NCBI GenBank assembly: GCA_038216465.1
Contig: JBBQQC010000003.1
Coordinates: 1 to 64,000, forward strand
From: JACCZX01 sp038216465
GTDB lineage: Bacteria; Pseudomonadota; Gammaproteobacteria; Burkholderiales; Burkholderiaceae_F
DNA length: 64,000 nt
Direction: 5' to 3'
In this document: piece by piece, positions 15,819 to 24,791 of the stretch
Position numbering within the stretch: position 1 is the first letter of the stretch
Layout of the letters: each line of letters starts with the position of its first letter
Notes under the pieces: generated by a model
Told to the model about the DNA's origin: nothing
The model's input: only the letters and a program-made list of their open reading frames with translations
The model's database searches: none
Translations under genes and position numbers: made by a program

Positions 15819-16784
15819 CTAGCGACCGCTGAGCAACGCGGCGTAGCGCTCGACGTCGATGTTGCCGCCGCTCACAATGATGCCGACCCTTTTGCCGCGC
15901 ACGTCGAACTGGCCCGCGATCACCGCCGCTGCGGCGAGGCAGCCGGTCGGCTCGACCACCATCTTCATGCGTTCGGCGAAAAAGCGCATCGTCGAAACCA
16001 GCTGTGGGTCGCCTACCGTCAGTACATCGTCGACCAGCGCCTGAATCACCGGAAAGGTCAAGCTCCCGGGCGCCTGCGTCTGCGCGCCGTCGGCGATCGT
16101 CTTCGGAACAGCGATGCGGACGATGTGACCGCGGCGCAGTGACTGCTGCACGTCGTTGCCCGCTTCGGGCTCGACGCCGATCACGCGGCATTGCGGCCAC
16201 GCGTGTTTGGCCGCGACAGCGCAGCCGGAGATCAGGCCGCCACCGCCGACGCACACGAGCAGTAAGTCGAGCGTTCCGACCTGGTCGATTAACTCCAGTG
16301 CTGCGGTGCCTTGACCCGCCATCACTTGCGGATGGTCGAAAGGTGGGATCAGCGTCATGCCGCGCTCTTCAGCTAACTGCCGGCCGATCGCTTCGCGGTC
16401 GCTGGTGTAGCGGTCGTATAGCTGAACTTCGGCGCCGTAACCGCGCGTGGCTTCTATCTTTATCTTCGGCGCATCGGTCGGCATCACGATCGTTGCCGGC
16501 ATGCCGAGCAGGCGCGCCGACAGTGCGATCGCTTGCGCATGGTTGCCCGACGAGAACGCGACCACTCCGCCGCGCGCCTGGTCCGCGGTGAATTGCGACA
16601 GCGCGTTGTAAGCGCCGCGAAACTTGAAGGCGCCCATACGCTGCAGGTTCTCGCACTTGAAAAACAGCCGCGCGCCGGTGCTTGCGTCGGCCGTGCGCGA
16701 AGTCGCGATCGGCGTCAGGTGGGCGACGCCCCGCAGACGCGTTGCCGCGGCGCGAATATCCGCGTTGCTAATGGACAAGTTCAT
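15819..16784 (-). CDS. Threonine dehydratase-fold PLP lyase, probably threo-3-hydroxyaspartate ammonia-lyase
   Basis: 321 residues, fold type II PLP enzyme. The PLP lysine lies in GAFKFRGAYNAL near residue 53; the substrate loop is SSGNHAQAIA and the phosphate-binding glycine loop is CVGGGGLISG. There is no C-terminal ACT regulatory domain, so it is not a biosynthetic threonine dehydratase. Length and motifs fit threo-3-hydroxy-L-aspartate ammonia-lyase or a serine racemase/dehydratase-like enzyme, which deaminate beta-hydroxy amino acids to 2-oxo acids. It is divergent from cysK, with only 48 bases between their starts. Confidence 0.82.
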   Translation of the reverse strand: MNLSISNADIRAAATRLRGVAHLTPIATSRTADASTGARLFFKCENLQRMGAFKFRGAYNALSQFTADQARGGVVAFSSGNHAQAIALSARLLGMPATIVMPTDAPKIKIEATRGYGAEVQLYDRYTSDREAIGRQLAEERGMTLIPPFDHPQVMAGQGTAALELIDQVGTLDLLLVCVGGGGLISGCAVAAKHAWPQCRVIGVEPEAGNDVQQSLRRGHIVRIAVPKTIADGAQTQAPGSLTFPVIQALVDDVLTVGDPQLVSTMRFFAERMKMVVEPTGCLAAAAVIAGQFDVRGKRVGIIVSGGNIDVERYAALLSGR

Positions 16785-16832
16785 ACTGTGAGCTTAACTT
16801 CCCGCGGCATCCCTGCTGCCAATTGACCCTCA

Positions 16833-17774
16833 ATGCGCGCAAAAGACATTCTGGAAACGATCGGCAATACGCCGGAGATTCGCGTCAATCGGCTGTTTCG
16901 CGACATCGCGCCGGAGGCCGAGGTTTGGATCAAGTCTGAGCGCGCCAATCCCGGCGGCTCGATCAAGGATCGCATAGCGCTGTCGATGATCGAGGCAGCG
17001 GAAGCAAGCGGCGCCTTGAAGCGGGACGGCACGATCATCGAGCCGACTTCCGGCAACACCGGTATCGGTTTGGCGATGGTCGCGGCGGTCAAAGGCTACA
17101 AATTGATTCTGGTGATGCCCGACAGCATGTCGGTCGAGCGGCGCCGTCTGATGCTGGCCTACGGTGCTCAATTCGAACTGACTCCACGCGCGATCGGCAT
17201 GCCCGGCGCAATCGAGCGCGCCAAGCAGCTAGTGGCCCAGACCCCCGGTGCTTGGATGCCGCAGCAATTCGACAATCCCGCCAACATCGACGTGCACGTG
17301 CAAACGACGGCGCAGGAAGTGTTGCGCGATTTTCCCGAGGGTTTCGATGCGCTCGTGACGGGCGTCGGTACCGGAGGCCATATCACTGGATTGGCTCAGG
17401 TGCTTAAGCCGAAGTGGCCGCAGCTCAGAGTGTTTGCAGTGGAACCTGCGGCGTCGCCCGTGATTTCCGGCGGCAAGCCGTCGCCGCATCCGATTCAGGG
17501 CATCGGTGCTGGGTTTATCCCGAACAATCTGAAGACCGAGCTGCTCGACGGGGTCATCTTGGTCGAAGCGGAAGAGGCGCGCGAGATGGCCCGGCGCGCG
17601 GCGCGCGAAGAAGGCGTGTTGATTGGCATTTCTTCCGGCGCTGCGCTGGCGGCGATCGCGAAGAAGCTGCCGGAACTAAAACATAACGCGCGTGTGCTCG
17701 GTTTCAACTACGACACTGGCGAGCGGTATCTGTCGATCGAAGGATTTCTACCCGCCGAAGCCGCGGCTACTTGA
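16833..17774 (+). CDS. cysK: Cysteine synthase (O-acetylserine sulfhydrylase)
   Basis: 313 residues. The PLP lysine is K45 in NPGGSIKDRIAL; the substrate loop is PTSGNTGIGLAMVA; and GVGTGGHITG is the phosphate-binding loop. It makes cysteine from O-acetylserine and sulfide (or S-sulfocysteine from thiosulfate in the CysM form, which cannot be excluded by eye). It faces the YeeE/YedE-rhodanese group, making thiosulfate or sulfur uptake and assimilation a sensible theme for this region. Its last 8 bases overlap the end of the convergent small membrane gene. Confidence 0.92.
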   Translation: MRAKDILETIGNTPEIRVNRLFRDIAPEAEVWIKSERANPGGSIKDRIALSMIEAAEASGALKRDGTIIEPTSGNTGIGLAMVAAVKGYKLILVMPDSMSVERRRLMLAYGAQFELTPRAIGMPGAIERAKQLVAQTPGAWMPQQFDNPANIDVHVQTTAQEVLRDFPEGFDALVTGVGTGGHITGLAQVLKPKWPQLRVFAVEPAASPVISGGKPSPHPIQGIGAGFIPNNLKTELLDGVILVEAEEAREMARRAAREEGVLIGISSGAALAAIAKKLPELKHNARVLGFNYDTGERYLSIEGFLPAEAAAT

Positions 17775-17952
17775 CAGGCAACAGCGGCGCGGCGCAGTGA
17801 CCCGCCCCTTCGATCTTGTCCTGTCCCAGCTGCCATGGGGGAGGTTCATCGAAACGGTTGTGTGGCGTCGCTCGCGCCCAATCGAATGCTACGAACGCGG
17901 CGGCGAATCCCCAGAACGTCATTGCAAAGACGGCGGTTCGCGTCAACTTCAT
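17767..17952 (-). CDS. Small membrane-anchored protein coupled to the YeeE/YedE gene
   Basis: A 61-residue protein whose ATG overlaps the TGA of the YeeE/YedE gene (ATGA at 17949-17952), indicating translational coupling. Residues 8-26 (VFAMTFWGFAAAFVAFDWA) form a single membrane segment or signal anchor. The rest is a short Pro/Gln-rich tail with one Cys near the end. I do not recognise a family. Coupling to a thiosulfate-type transporter suggests an accessory subunit. The overlap and the membrane helix are its main support. Confidence 0.6.
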   Translation of the reverse strand: MKLTRTAVFAMTFWGFAAAFVAFDWARATPHNRFDEPPPWQLGQDKIEGAGHCAAPLLPVK

Positions 17953-19106
17953 TCGCTCAGTCCCATTCGATCGCGCAACGGAATACCCACGTAGGAGCCG
18001 GCGAAAGCGGCTGCGAACCAAACCCATCCGTGCAGGCTGCCGGTCGAAATCCCCGAGAAGTAGGCGCCTACGTTGCAGCCGAACGCGAGTCGCGCCGAAT
18101 AGCCGAGCACAAGCCCAGTGACGACGGCAACCAGCCATTGCTTGGCGCTGGCTGGCGTCGCCGGCGTCGCGGTGCCGCGAAAGTTGGCGGCAATCAGCGC
18201 CCCCGCCAGAAGTCCCAGGTTGGTGACCGAAGTGACGTCGGTCAACAGCGAAGACTCGATGTGCACCTGCTGGGCTGCGCGGCCCCAGTAGGCGTTGGTG
18301 GCCAGGTCGACGCCCAACCAGGTGGCGATCTTGGCGCCCCACAGTCCGAGGCCGTAGACGATGCCCCACGGCTGCCCGGCGATCAGCAGATTAAGCACCG
18401 CGAACACGGCGAGCAGCACCGCTGCGCCGTAAATCGCCGGACCCTTCCAGCGCGCATCAGTGCGTTTGCGTTGACGCCAAAGCCACGCAGCGAGTGCGCC
18501 CAACACGGCCAGCTGCAGCAAGACCGTGACGCCGGCGCCAAGCTGCTCCGACAATGACACCGGCGCAAGGCTGCCGAGAGCCAGCCAGCGATCAAGATGA
18601 GCCGCGCCGAGAAAACTGCCGGCGATAAAACCGGGCAGCACCGCTACAGAGAAACCATTGCCGAGGCCGGCCTTGTACAGCGTGCCTGATCCGCAGCCAT
18701 CGGCAACTTGCATCGCGGCGCCGAATATGAATGCGCCGATCACCAGGCTGACTGATAGTGGAGCGATCGCGCCCGTCAGTTCTTGGTGCGCCGCAATCAG
18801 CGGGATCGAGATCACCATCGCCAAGCCGATCGCAAGAAATTGCGCCAAGAATCCGGTCGGGTCGCCCTCGCGAATCCAAACGCGCCAGCCGGTCGTGAAA
18901 CCGAATGAAACGCTGGCCAGAACGGCGCCGAAGCCGAGTCCCACCAGAAACAGAAAACCCTGCCGCAGCCCCACGGACCAGGTGATTGCGAGCCACGCAA
19001 GCAGGGTTCCGATCAGCAATGGTGTACTCGCCGCGCGCGCACCCGTGTGCGGGGCATCGCGGATCAAAGAGGTATCGGTCGTCTCAAACTGCGCAGCGAC
19101 CATCAC
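17949..19106 (-). CDS. YeeE/YedE family sulfur-compound transporter
   Basis: 385 residues, polytopic inner-membrane protein of the YeeE/YedE family, whose best-known member (TsuA) imports thiosulfate. It contains the conserved Cys motifs GCGSGTLYKAGLGNG and AFGCNVGAYFSG within membrane segments, which carry the relay cysteines in the family. Rough membrane segments include LLIGTLLAWLAITWSVGL and LVIGAFIFGAAMQVA. Its start overlaps the stop of the rhodanese gene by 4 bases (ATGA), so the rhodanese, the transporter and the small protein form one coupled operon, probably taking in and processing thiosulfate. Confidence 0.9.
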   Translation of the reverse strand: MMVAAQFETTDTSLIRDAPHTGARAASTPLLIGTLLAWLAITWSVGLRQGFLFLVGLGFGAVLASVSFGFTTGWRVWIREGDPTGFLAQFLAIGLAMVISIPLIAAHQELTGAIAPLSVSLVIGAFIFGAAMQVADGCGSGTLYKAGLGNGFSVAVLPGFIAGSFLGAAHLDRWLALGSLAPVSLSEQLGAGVTVLLQLAVLGALAAWLWRQRKRTDARWKGPAIYGAAVLLAVFAVLNLLIAGQPWGIVYGLGLWGAKIATWLGVDLATNAYWGRAAQQVHIESSLLTDVTSVTNLGLLAGALIAANFRGTATPATPASAKQWLVAVVTGLVLGYSARLAFGCNVGAYFSGISTGSLHGWVWFAAAFAGSYVGIPLRDRMGLSE

Positions 19107-20044
19107 GGGGCTCCGCTGGCCACCTTCAGCTGCTGCCAGAACTGTTGCAACCGAGTTGGAACATTGTCCATCGCGAGTCCTGCGTTCGACCAGTCCACCA
19201 CCGACTCGGGATAGAGCTTGACGTTGTCTTGGCCCAGCAATTCCGACAGAACGAACCAGTTAGTGGCGGCCCAGTGACCGGTATTGCAAAACGAGATCGT
19301 CGGCTGATCGGTGATGACACCGTTGGCTTCGGCGACGCGCTTGAGCTCGGCGGGCGGCAGAAGCTGCGCACCCGCTGTAAACCAAACTTCGTGACTGACA
19401 TTTTTAGCGCCGACAATGGTGCCCGGTGTTTTGGCGGCGGTATGCCGTATTTCACCCGCGAAAAACGCAGTGGGCCGTGCATCGAGCAGCCGTGCCGAGT
19501 GATCGCCAACGACGTGTGCGACGTCATCGCGGCTGGCGATCAGTTTTGGATTGAGCGCCACCTCGAACTTGGACGGCACACTGACCGAAGTCCACGTTGA
19601 CACCGGTAGACCTGCCGCGCGCCATGCAGTCATGCCTCCGTTTAACACTGACAGCGTCGGAACGCCGGCCGCCTTCAATGTCCAGTACACGCGCGCGGCC
19701 GAACCGAAGTCGGTCGCGCTCTTGCCTTCGTACACCACCGCAACAGGTGTGGTCGCGTCAATTCCCAGTTGCTGAATCCGCGCCGTTAACGCCTCAGCGG
19801 TCGGCAGCTTGCCGGGACTGTCCGCGGGACCGCGCCATGTTGAGTAGGGAGCGTGCTGCGCACCAGCGATATGTCCGAGCGCGTAGCTCGATTTGCCATC
19901 GAGCTTGTCGTCGCGAATGTCGACGATGCGTAATTTTGGATCACTGAGCTTGGCCGCGAGATCGGCGGGCGTCAGCAGGGGCTGCGCCGCGCTGGCGGCC
20001 GCCGAGCAAACCAGGAAGAGCAGGGAAAGCAGCGCGCGAGTCAC
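19103..20044 (-). CDS. Exported rhodanese-like sulfurtransferase
   Basis: 313 residues with a signal peptide (LLSLLFLVCSAAASAAQP). Two rhodanese domains follow: an N-terminal one starting LLTPADLAAKLSDPKLRIVD, without a catalytic Cys, and a C-terminal one ending in SFCNTGHWAATNWF with the catalytic C253. It transfers sulfane sulfur from thiosulfate to an acceptor in the periplasm. It is the first gene of the operon with the YeeE/YedE transporter. This pairing fits delivery of thiosulfate or persulfide to the transporter. Confidence 0.9.
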   Translation of the reverse strand: MTRALLSLLFLVCSAAASAAQPLLTPADLAAKLSDPKLRIVDIRDDKLDGKSSYALGHIAGAQHAPYSTWRGPADSPGKLPTAEALTARIQQLGIDATTPVAVVYEGKSATDFGSAARVYWTLKAAGVPTLSVLNGGMTAWRAAGLPVSTWTSVSVPSKFEVALNPKLIASRDDVAHVVGDHSARLLDARPTAFFAGEIRHTAAKTPGTIVGAKNVSHEVWFTAGAQLLPPAELKRVAEANGVITDQPTISFCNTGHWAATNWFVLSELLGQDNVKLYPESVVDWSNAGLAMDNVPTRLQQFWQQLKVASGAP

Positions 20045-20239
20045 AACAGGACCTCAACAGCATAAAAAAGAGGGTCAACGATGATGCCTGAACGCGGGCC
20101 AAGCCATGCTGCCGATAGCGCATGTGCTTATGCCGGTCCCACGGCGCTCCATTGGGTAGGCAACTTTTTCGAGGACAGGTTGGCCGGGGGTTAGCGGTTC
20201 GTTGGCTAGACTGGCGCTCCATCCATCGATTTGTCCTTC

Positions 20240-21229
20240 ATGAACTATCGCCGCCTAGGCCGCTCCGGCCTAAAAGTTTCAGAGCTCTCCTTTGGGTCGT
20301 GGGTTACCTACGGCAATCAGGTCGACACGCGCGCAGCGCGCGAGTTGATGGCCGCTGCGTACGACAGTGGCGTCAACTTTTTCGACAACGCCGAGATCTA
20401 TGCGCGTGGACAGAGCGAAGAGATCATGGGCGCGGTGTTGAAGGAGCTTGCGTGGCCGCGGCTTAAGTATGTGGTGTCGACCAAGTTCTACTGGGGCATG
20501 GCGAGCGGCAAAGGCGAGTTCCCAAACGAGCGCAATACGCTGAACCGCAAGTACCTGCGACAGGCGATCGAAGCTTCATTGAAGCGCCTGCAGCTCGACT
20601 ATGTCGATCTGGTGTTCTGCCATCGCCCCGATCCCAATACACCGGTCGAGGAAACCGTCTGGGCGATGCATGACATGGTCGAGCGCGGTCAGGCGCTGTA
20701 CTGGGGCACCAGCGAGTGGAGCGCCGACGAAATTCGCGCCGCGTGGGACGTGGCCGATCGGCGCAACCTGCATAGGCCGGTAATGGAGCAGCCGCAGTAC
20801 AACCTATTGCATCGCAAGCGGGTCGAGAACGAATACAAGAGACTGTACGAAGACATCGGCCTGGGATTGACGACGTGGAGCCCGCTGGCGTCGGGCTTGT
20901 TGTCGGGCAAGTACCGAAAAGGCGTGCCGCCCGGTTCGCGTGGCGCGCTCGAAGGCTATGCCTTCCTGCGCGAGGGCCTGACCGATCCCGGCAAGAACGA
21001 CGCGGTAGCGCAGCTCGCGTCGGTTGCGTCCGATCTTTCATGCACGCTGGCGCAGCTGTCACTGGCGTGGTGCCTGGCCAACCGCAATGTCAGTAGCGTG
21101 ATCACCGGCGCCACACGGGTCGAGCAGGTCAGGGAAAACATGAAGGCGCTCGAGGTATTGCCGAAGCTGACTCCGGACGTTCTGAGCCGGGTCGACGAAA
21201 TCGTCGGCCCAAACGTTGATCGCGACTAG
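20240..21229 (+). CDS. Aldo/keto reductase, KCNAB (potassium-channel beta)-like
   Basis: 329 residues from ATG 20240; a TTG at 20231 would add three. It starts NYRRLGRSGLKVSELSFGSW, the usual AKR entry, and has FDNAEIYARGQSEEIMG (catalytic Asp and Tyr), YVVSTKFYWG (catalytic Lys) and DYVDLVFCHRPDP (catalytic His). The C-terminal NADPH-binding segment SSVITGATRVEQVRENMKAL is typical of the AKR6/KCNAB branch. Substrates are unknown; family members reduce aldehydes and alpha,beta-unsaturated carbonyls. It is divergent from the rhodanese gene. Confidence 0.92.
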   Translation: MNYRRLGRSGLKVSELSFGSWVTYGNQVDTRAARELMAAAYDSGVNFFDNAEIYARGQSEEIMGAVLKELAWPRLKYVVSTKFYWGMASGKGEFPNERNTLNRKYLRQAIEASLKRLQLDYVDLVFCHRPDPNTPVEETVWAMHDMVERGQALYWGTSEWSADEIRAAWDVADRRNLHRPVMEQPQYNLLHRKRVENEYKRLYEDIGLGLTTWSPLASGLLSGKYRKGVPPGSRGALEGYAFLREGLTDPGKNDAVAQLASVASDLSCTLAQLSLAWCLANRNVSSVITGATRVEQVRENMKALEVLPKLTPDVLSRVDEIVGPNVDRD

Positions 21230-21276
21230 CGCGCTGCGGCCCGCTAATTGCCTCCGAGCAACCAACGGTGAGAGAC

Positions 21277-22767
21277 ATGCGAGCGAAACAGATGCTGCGA
21301 CCGTGCGTGATGTTGCTGCTGGCCGCCAGTATGGCGACCGCGGCTGCGCAGTCGCGCCCCTGCGCCAGCGTTCCGCCCGCCGAGCGCGAGTTTGTGCGCA
21401 CGATCGGCGCCTGCAGCGACGTTGCGCCGATCGTCGATGTTGCGCCGAAGAGTGGGGAAACTGCGCCGACTTCCGTCGTCACCGCGGTGCCCAACGTTGT
21501 CGGCTTGAACTTCGACGCCGCGCGCGAGCGGCTGGCGGGCTATTCGCTGCAGCGAACCTACCGCGCCAGCGCCGAGCCGGGCGGCACGGTGTTGGAACAA
21601 CAACCGGCGCCGCCGGCGCGCGTCGCGGGCGGCGCGATGATCAGGGTGGTGCTTTCCGATGGCTCGCTGCGGCCGGCGCCGCGCGTGACTGCGACCGAAG
21701 TCGACGGCATACACAACGCGCCTGCGGTTGGCAGCGCAGTACGGCCGCAAGCGGCGGCAGTTGCTGACGATGCGCGAGCGGGACGGGTTGAGCAAGGCCC
21801 AATGCCTCCCACCATGCAAGCAAGAATGCCGGCCGGTCGTGTCGAGCTTGCAGTACCCAACGTTGTTGGCATGACGGTTAAGAAGGCACAGGCGCGACTG
21901 AGTCGCTTCAAAGTCGAGCGCAGCAATCGACCCAGCGACGCAGCGCGCGGACGCGTGATCGAGCAAATTCCTGCGGCATCGGCCCGCGCCGCGGCCGGCA
22001 GCGCGATTGTGGTGGTGGTATCCAGCGGTCCGGCGCGAAGCGCTTCGGTCAGTGCGGCGGTCAAACCGGCCGAACTGTTAGAAACACCTAACGTGATCGG
22101 CCGCAGTTCGAGTGATGCAACTACCGCGTTAGCCGCGTTCAAGGTCGAGCGCGTCGAAGTCGTCGCCAATGCCGCTGCAAGCGGCCAGGTTCTCGCTCAA
22201 ACCCCAACGCCCGGCACCCAGGTAGCGCCGGGTAGCCGCATCGTTCTGCAGGTATCTGACGGATCGCTGGCCAACAAGGTGGCGACGCCCGCGGCAACTT
22301 CTGCGGCAATGGCACCGGCAGCAACTCCCTCTGCGGCAACGACACCGCCAGCGGCAGCCACTCCGACAGTCGCTGCGCCGGCGGTCGGCACTTCTGCCTC
22401 GGACGTTCCGACCGCAGCGCCGATGGCGCCCGCTGTCAAAGCAGGACAAGGCGAGCGCGTGCCGCTGACGTTTCCCAAAGGTGCGGTGTTGGTGCTTGTG
22501 GTCGGTGGAGTGCTAGGTCTGGTGCTCGGCGCGATGCTTATGCGTCGCCGAGTCTTAAGTCGCCGGCCTGCGCCCATTGCGCCTCAGGCAACCCTGCCGG
22601 TTGCGGTCTTTACCGCGCCCCCGATGTCGATCGAACCTGTTGTTGTTGAGACTACGGAAATTGCGTTTGCGGCTCATCTCGAGCCGGGCGAAACGACGAT
22701 CGAATTCAGCGCACCGCCGAAGACCGACGAGACCGCGCCGGAGCACTCGAGGGAGCTGCATGAATAA
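21277..22767 (+). CDS. Membrane-anchored PASTA-domain protein 1
   Basis: 496 residues from ATG 21277 (GTG 21268 also possible). Layout: signal peptide to about residue 25; a short two-Cys cap (CASVPPAEREFVRTIGAC, also present in the second PASTA protein); three PASTA repeats at about 70-130, 189-250 and 268-330, each opening with (A/E)xPNV(V/I)G; an Ala/Thr/Pro linker; one membrane helix (VLVLVVGGVLGLVLGAMLM, about 404-424); and a 70-residue acidic tail. The PASTA region would be periplasmic. There is no kinase or penicillin-binding domain, unlike the usual hosts of PASTA. The region at 131-188 looks like a decayed second repeat when compared with the paralogue. Its end overlaps the next gene by 8 bases. 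Confidence 0.85.
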   Translation: MRAKQMLRPCVMLLLAASMATAAAQSRPCASVPPAEREFVRTIGACSDVAPIVDVAPKSGETAPTSVVTAVPNVVGLNFDAARERLAGYSLQRTYRASAEPGGTVLEQQPAPPARVAGGAMIRVVLSDGSLRPAPRVTATEVDGIHNAPAVGSAVRPQAAAVADDARAGRVEQGPMPPTMQARMPAGRVELAVPNVVGMTVKKAQARLSRFKVERSNRPSDAARGRVIEQIPAASARAAAGSAIVVVVSSGPARSASVSAAVKPAELLETPNVIGRSSSDATTALAAFKVERVEVVANAAASGQVLAQTPTPGTQVAPGSRIVLQVSDGSLANKVATPAATSAAMAPAATPSAATTPPAAATPTVAAPAVGTSASDVPTAAPMAPAVKAGQGERVPLTFPKGAVLVLVVGGVLGLVLGAMLMRRRVLSRRPAPIAPQATLPVAVFTAPPMSIEPVVVETTEIAFAAHLEPGETTIEFSAPPKTDETAPEHSRELHE

Positions 22768-23335
22768 CGGTATCAAGCTGCGCGCACCACTTGAAGTCTC
22801 AAGAGACGACGTCAAAAAGGCGCTCTTCGAGCACGCGCAGGACGAGCCGATGGTGGCACGCGCGGCGCAACATGTGCAGAGCGCCGCCGCCGCCGCGGCC
22901 GACGAGCTGAATCGTGCGCTCGATGTCGACATTTTCGAAATGCTCGCCCATGGTTGGGCCAAGGTGCCCGCGGTTCGTAATGCTGTGCAGCTGAGCGCTC
23001 TGGTGCTGGGTCCGCCGGCTATTGTTAACCTCGACGAGCATAAAATTGCGTCAACTTCACGGGTGGTTCTCGATAGCAGTGTTGCGCACAATGCGCTGCC
23101 GCCGTTGAATCTGGTGCTTGAGATCGTCGCAGGCGTCCAAAGTGCGACACTCGCCGCACGCGATGGCCGGGTCGAATTGGTCGCGCTCGGAAAGGCGTCG
23201 ATCATCGCGCGACTCAAGTACAAGAACACGTTGCTGAAGGAGCATGCGACCGGCGTCGAGGGCGGACTGCGCGATCCGTTCAAGCGTCAGCCGTCCGCGC
23301 CGGATCCGCAGGCGGGCGTTGATATTCAAATTTGA
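22760..23335 (+). CDS. Unknown protein between two PASTA genes
   Basis: 191 residues, no signal peptide or membrane segment. The ATG lies inside the last codons of the first PASTA gene, so translation is coupled. Sequence: a helical, Ala-rich N-terminal half (ARAAQHVQSAAAAAADELNR), then a mixed alpha/beta part with strand-like RVVLDSSVAHNALPPLNLVL and VELVALGKASIIARLKYK. The C-terminal tail is Pro/Gln rich. I do not recognise a family. Its position between two paralogous membrane PASTA proteins argues for a cytoplasmic partner of their tails. Confidence 0.65.
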   Translation: MNNGIKLRAPLEVSRDDVKKALFEHAQDEPMVARAAQHVQSAAAAAADELNRALDVDIFEMLAHGWAKVPAVRNAVQLSALVLGPPAIVNLDEHKIASTSRVVLDSSVAHNALPPLNLVLEIVAGVQSATLAARDGRVELVALGKASIIARLKYKNTLLKEHATGVEGGLRDPFKRQPSAPDPQAGVDIQI

Positions 23336-23366
23336 GGCGCCGGCCGATCGGTCCAGCAGCTTTCGC

Positions 23367-24791
23367 ATGCATTTTTTAAGGCGGCCCGCGGCGGCGGTCA
23401 TCGGGCTGATACTGCTCAGCCTAGTTCCGTCAGCGCTCGCCCAGCGGCCGTTGTGCGTTCAACTTCCGGTGCCCGATCGCGATCGCGCGCGCGCAGCCGG
23501 ATTGTGCCGCGATCCGGCGCCGATCATCGATGTCGCACCGCGTGCACCCGTGCCGCCGCCATTCCCTTCGACTGCAGGCGCGCTCGCGGTTCCCAACGTA
23601 GTCGGCCAGAGCTTTGACGATGCGCGTAGCCGGCTGACGCGCTTTACCGTGCAGCGCTCGTACCGCGCCGCCGCCGAAGCGGGCGGTACCGTGTTGTCGC
23701 AGTCGCCGATGGCGCCGGCCACTTTGCCCGCCGGCGCGGCTGTGATGCTGGTCTTGTCGGAGGGATCGCTGGTGCGTGTGCCGCGCGTGACAAACCTCAA
23801 CATCAACGATGCACGCCAGCGACTGCAAACGGATCTCGACTTGAAAGCGCAGCCGGTCGTCGTAGCCAGCGAACTGCGCGTGGGCACGGTTTTCGAGCAG
23901 CAGCCACCCGAAGGCACGCTCGTCAAGCGCGGCAGCCTGGTTCGGCTGCAAGTCTCGGCCGGGCAGCAAGGACCGGAGCTGATCGAAGTGCCGAACGTCG
24001 TCGGGTTGCCGTTTGAGCGTGCAAAGACACGGCTTACGAGATTCGCTGTCGAGCGTACCGAGCGACCGCGTAGCGAGCGCTCTAGCGCGCCCGAAGGACA
24101 GGTGGTCGAACAGTCGCTACGCGCGGCCTCGCGAACCGCGGCGGGCTCGGTAATTGTGCTGACGGTATCGGCGCCGCCGCGCGCGGCGGTCGAAATATTC
24201 GAGATGCCGAACGTTATCGGCCGCAGTTACTTCGACGCGGCGCGCTCGTTGGCGGAATTCAAAGTCAGCCGCAGCGACATCGCCAGCGCCGAAGTGCGCG
24301 GGCGCATCGTTGCGCAAACGCCGTCCGCTGGTTCGACGCTGATGCCTGGCGACGCCGTCGCGCTGCAGGTATCCGCCGGCATCGGTGCGACGACGCCCGC
24401 GGAAACGAACGCCGCGGAGTCAGCTACGACGCCGTCCGCCCCGATGACGCCGTCTGCAGTCAAGCCGGAAAGCGGGCGCAGTGTTTTCAGAGGAGTGCTG
24501 GCAATCGGCGGCGCCATCGTATTGGGTGTTGTTTTCGGAGGTTTGCTGATGCGCCAATGGCTTTTCCGCCAGCGCGCAGTCGCGGCGGCCGACAGTGCGA
24601 TCACGGCGATGTCGCCGGAGCCACCGACCATTACCAGTGTTGATATTCTGCTTGAGGAAGAAACCGCAGAGCAACGAGCGCTCGACGGTGATCTGCGAGT
24701 TGACGCGCCGCTTGCGGGGCCGGTCTCGGCAGAGCCCCAGCAGAATCATTTGGGGAGTTCCGATGAACAAGAAAAACATCCGGGTTCGTAA
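23367..24791 (+). CDS. Membrane-anchored PASTA-domain protein 2
   Basis: 474 residues, a paralogue of the protein at 21277. Signal peptide (AAVIGLILLSLVPSALAQ); Cys cap (LCVQLPVPDRDRARAAGLC); four PASTA repeats starting near residues 74 (AVPNVVGQS), 137 (RVPRVTNLN), 207 (EVPNVVGLP) and 279 (EMPNVIGRS); linker; membrane helix about 377-396 (VLAIGGAIVLGVVFGGLLM); and an acidic 75-residue tail. It has one more recognisable repeat than the first copy, which suggests loss in the latter after duplication. The gene starts 31 bases after the unknown protein and its end overlaps the flavodoxin-like gene by 29 bases. An in-frame upstream start is possible but reads as non-coding. Confidence 0.85.
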   Translation: MHFLRRPAAAVIGLILLSLVPSALAQRPLCVQLPVPDRDRARAAGLCRDPAPIIDVAPRAPVPPPFPSTAGALAVPNVVGQSFDDARSRLTRFTVQRSYRAAAEAGGTVLSQSPMAPATLPAGAAVMLVLSEGSLVRVPRVTNLNINDARQRLQTDLDLKAQPVVVASELRVGTVFEQQPPEGTLVKRGSLVRLQVSAGQQGPELIEVPNVVGLPFERAKTRLTRFAVERTERPRSERSSAPEGQVVEQSLRAASRTAAGSVIVLTVSAPPRAAVEIFEMPNVIGRSYFDAARSLAEFKVSRSDIASAEVRGRIVAQTPSAGSTLMPGDAVALQVSAGIGATTPAETNAAESATTPSAPMTPSAVKPESGRSVFRGVLAIGGAIVLGVVFGGLLMRQWLFRQRAVAAADSAITAMSPEPPTITSVDILLEEETAEQRALDGDLRVDAPLAGPVSAEPQQNHLGSSDEQEKHPGS

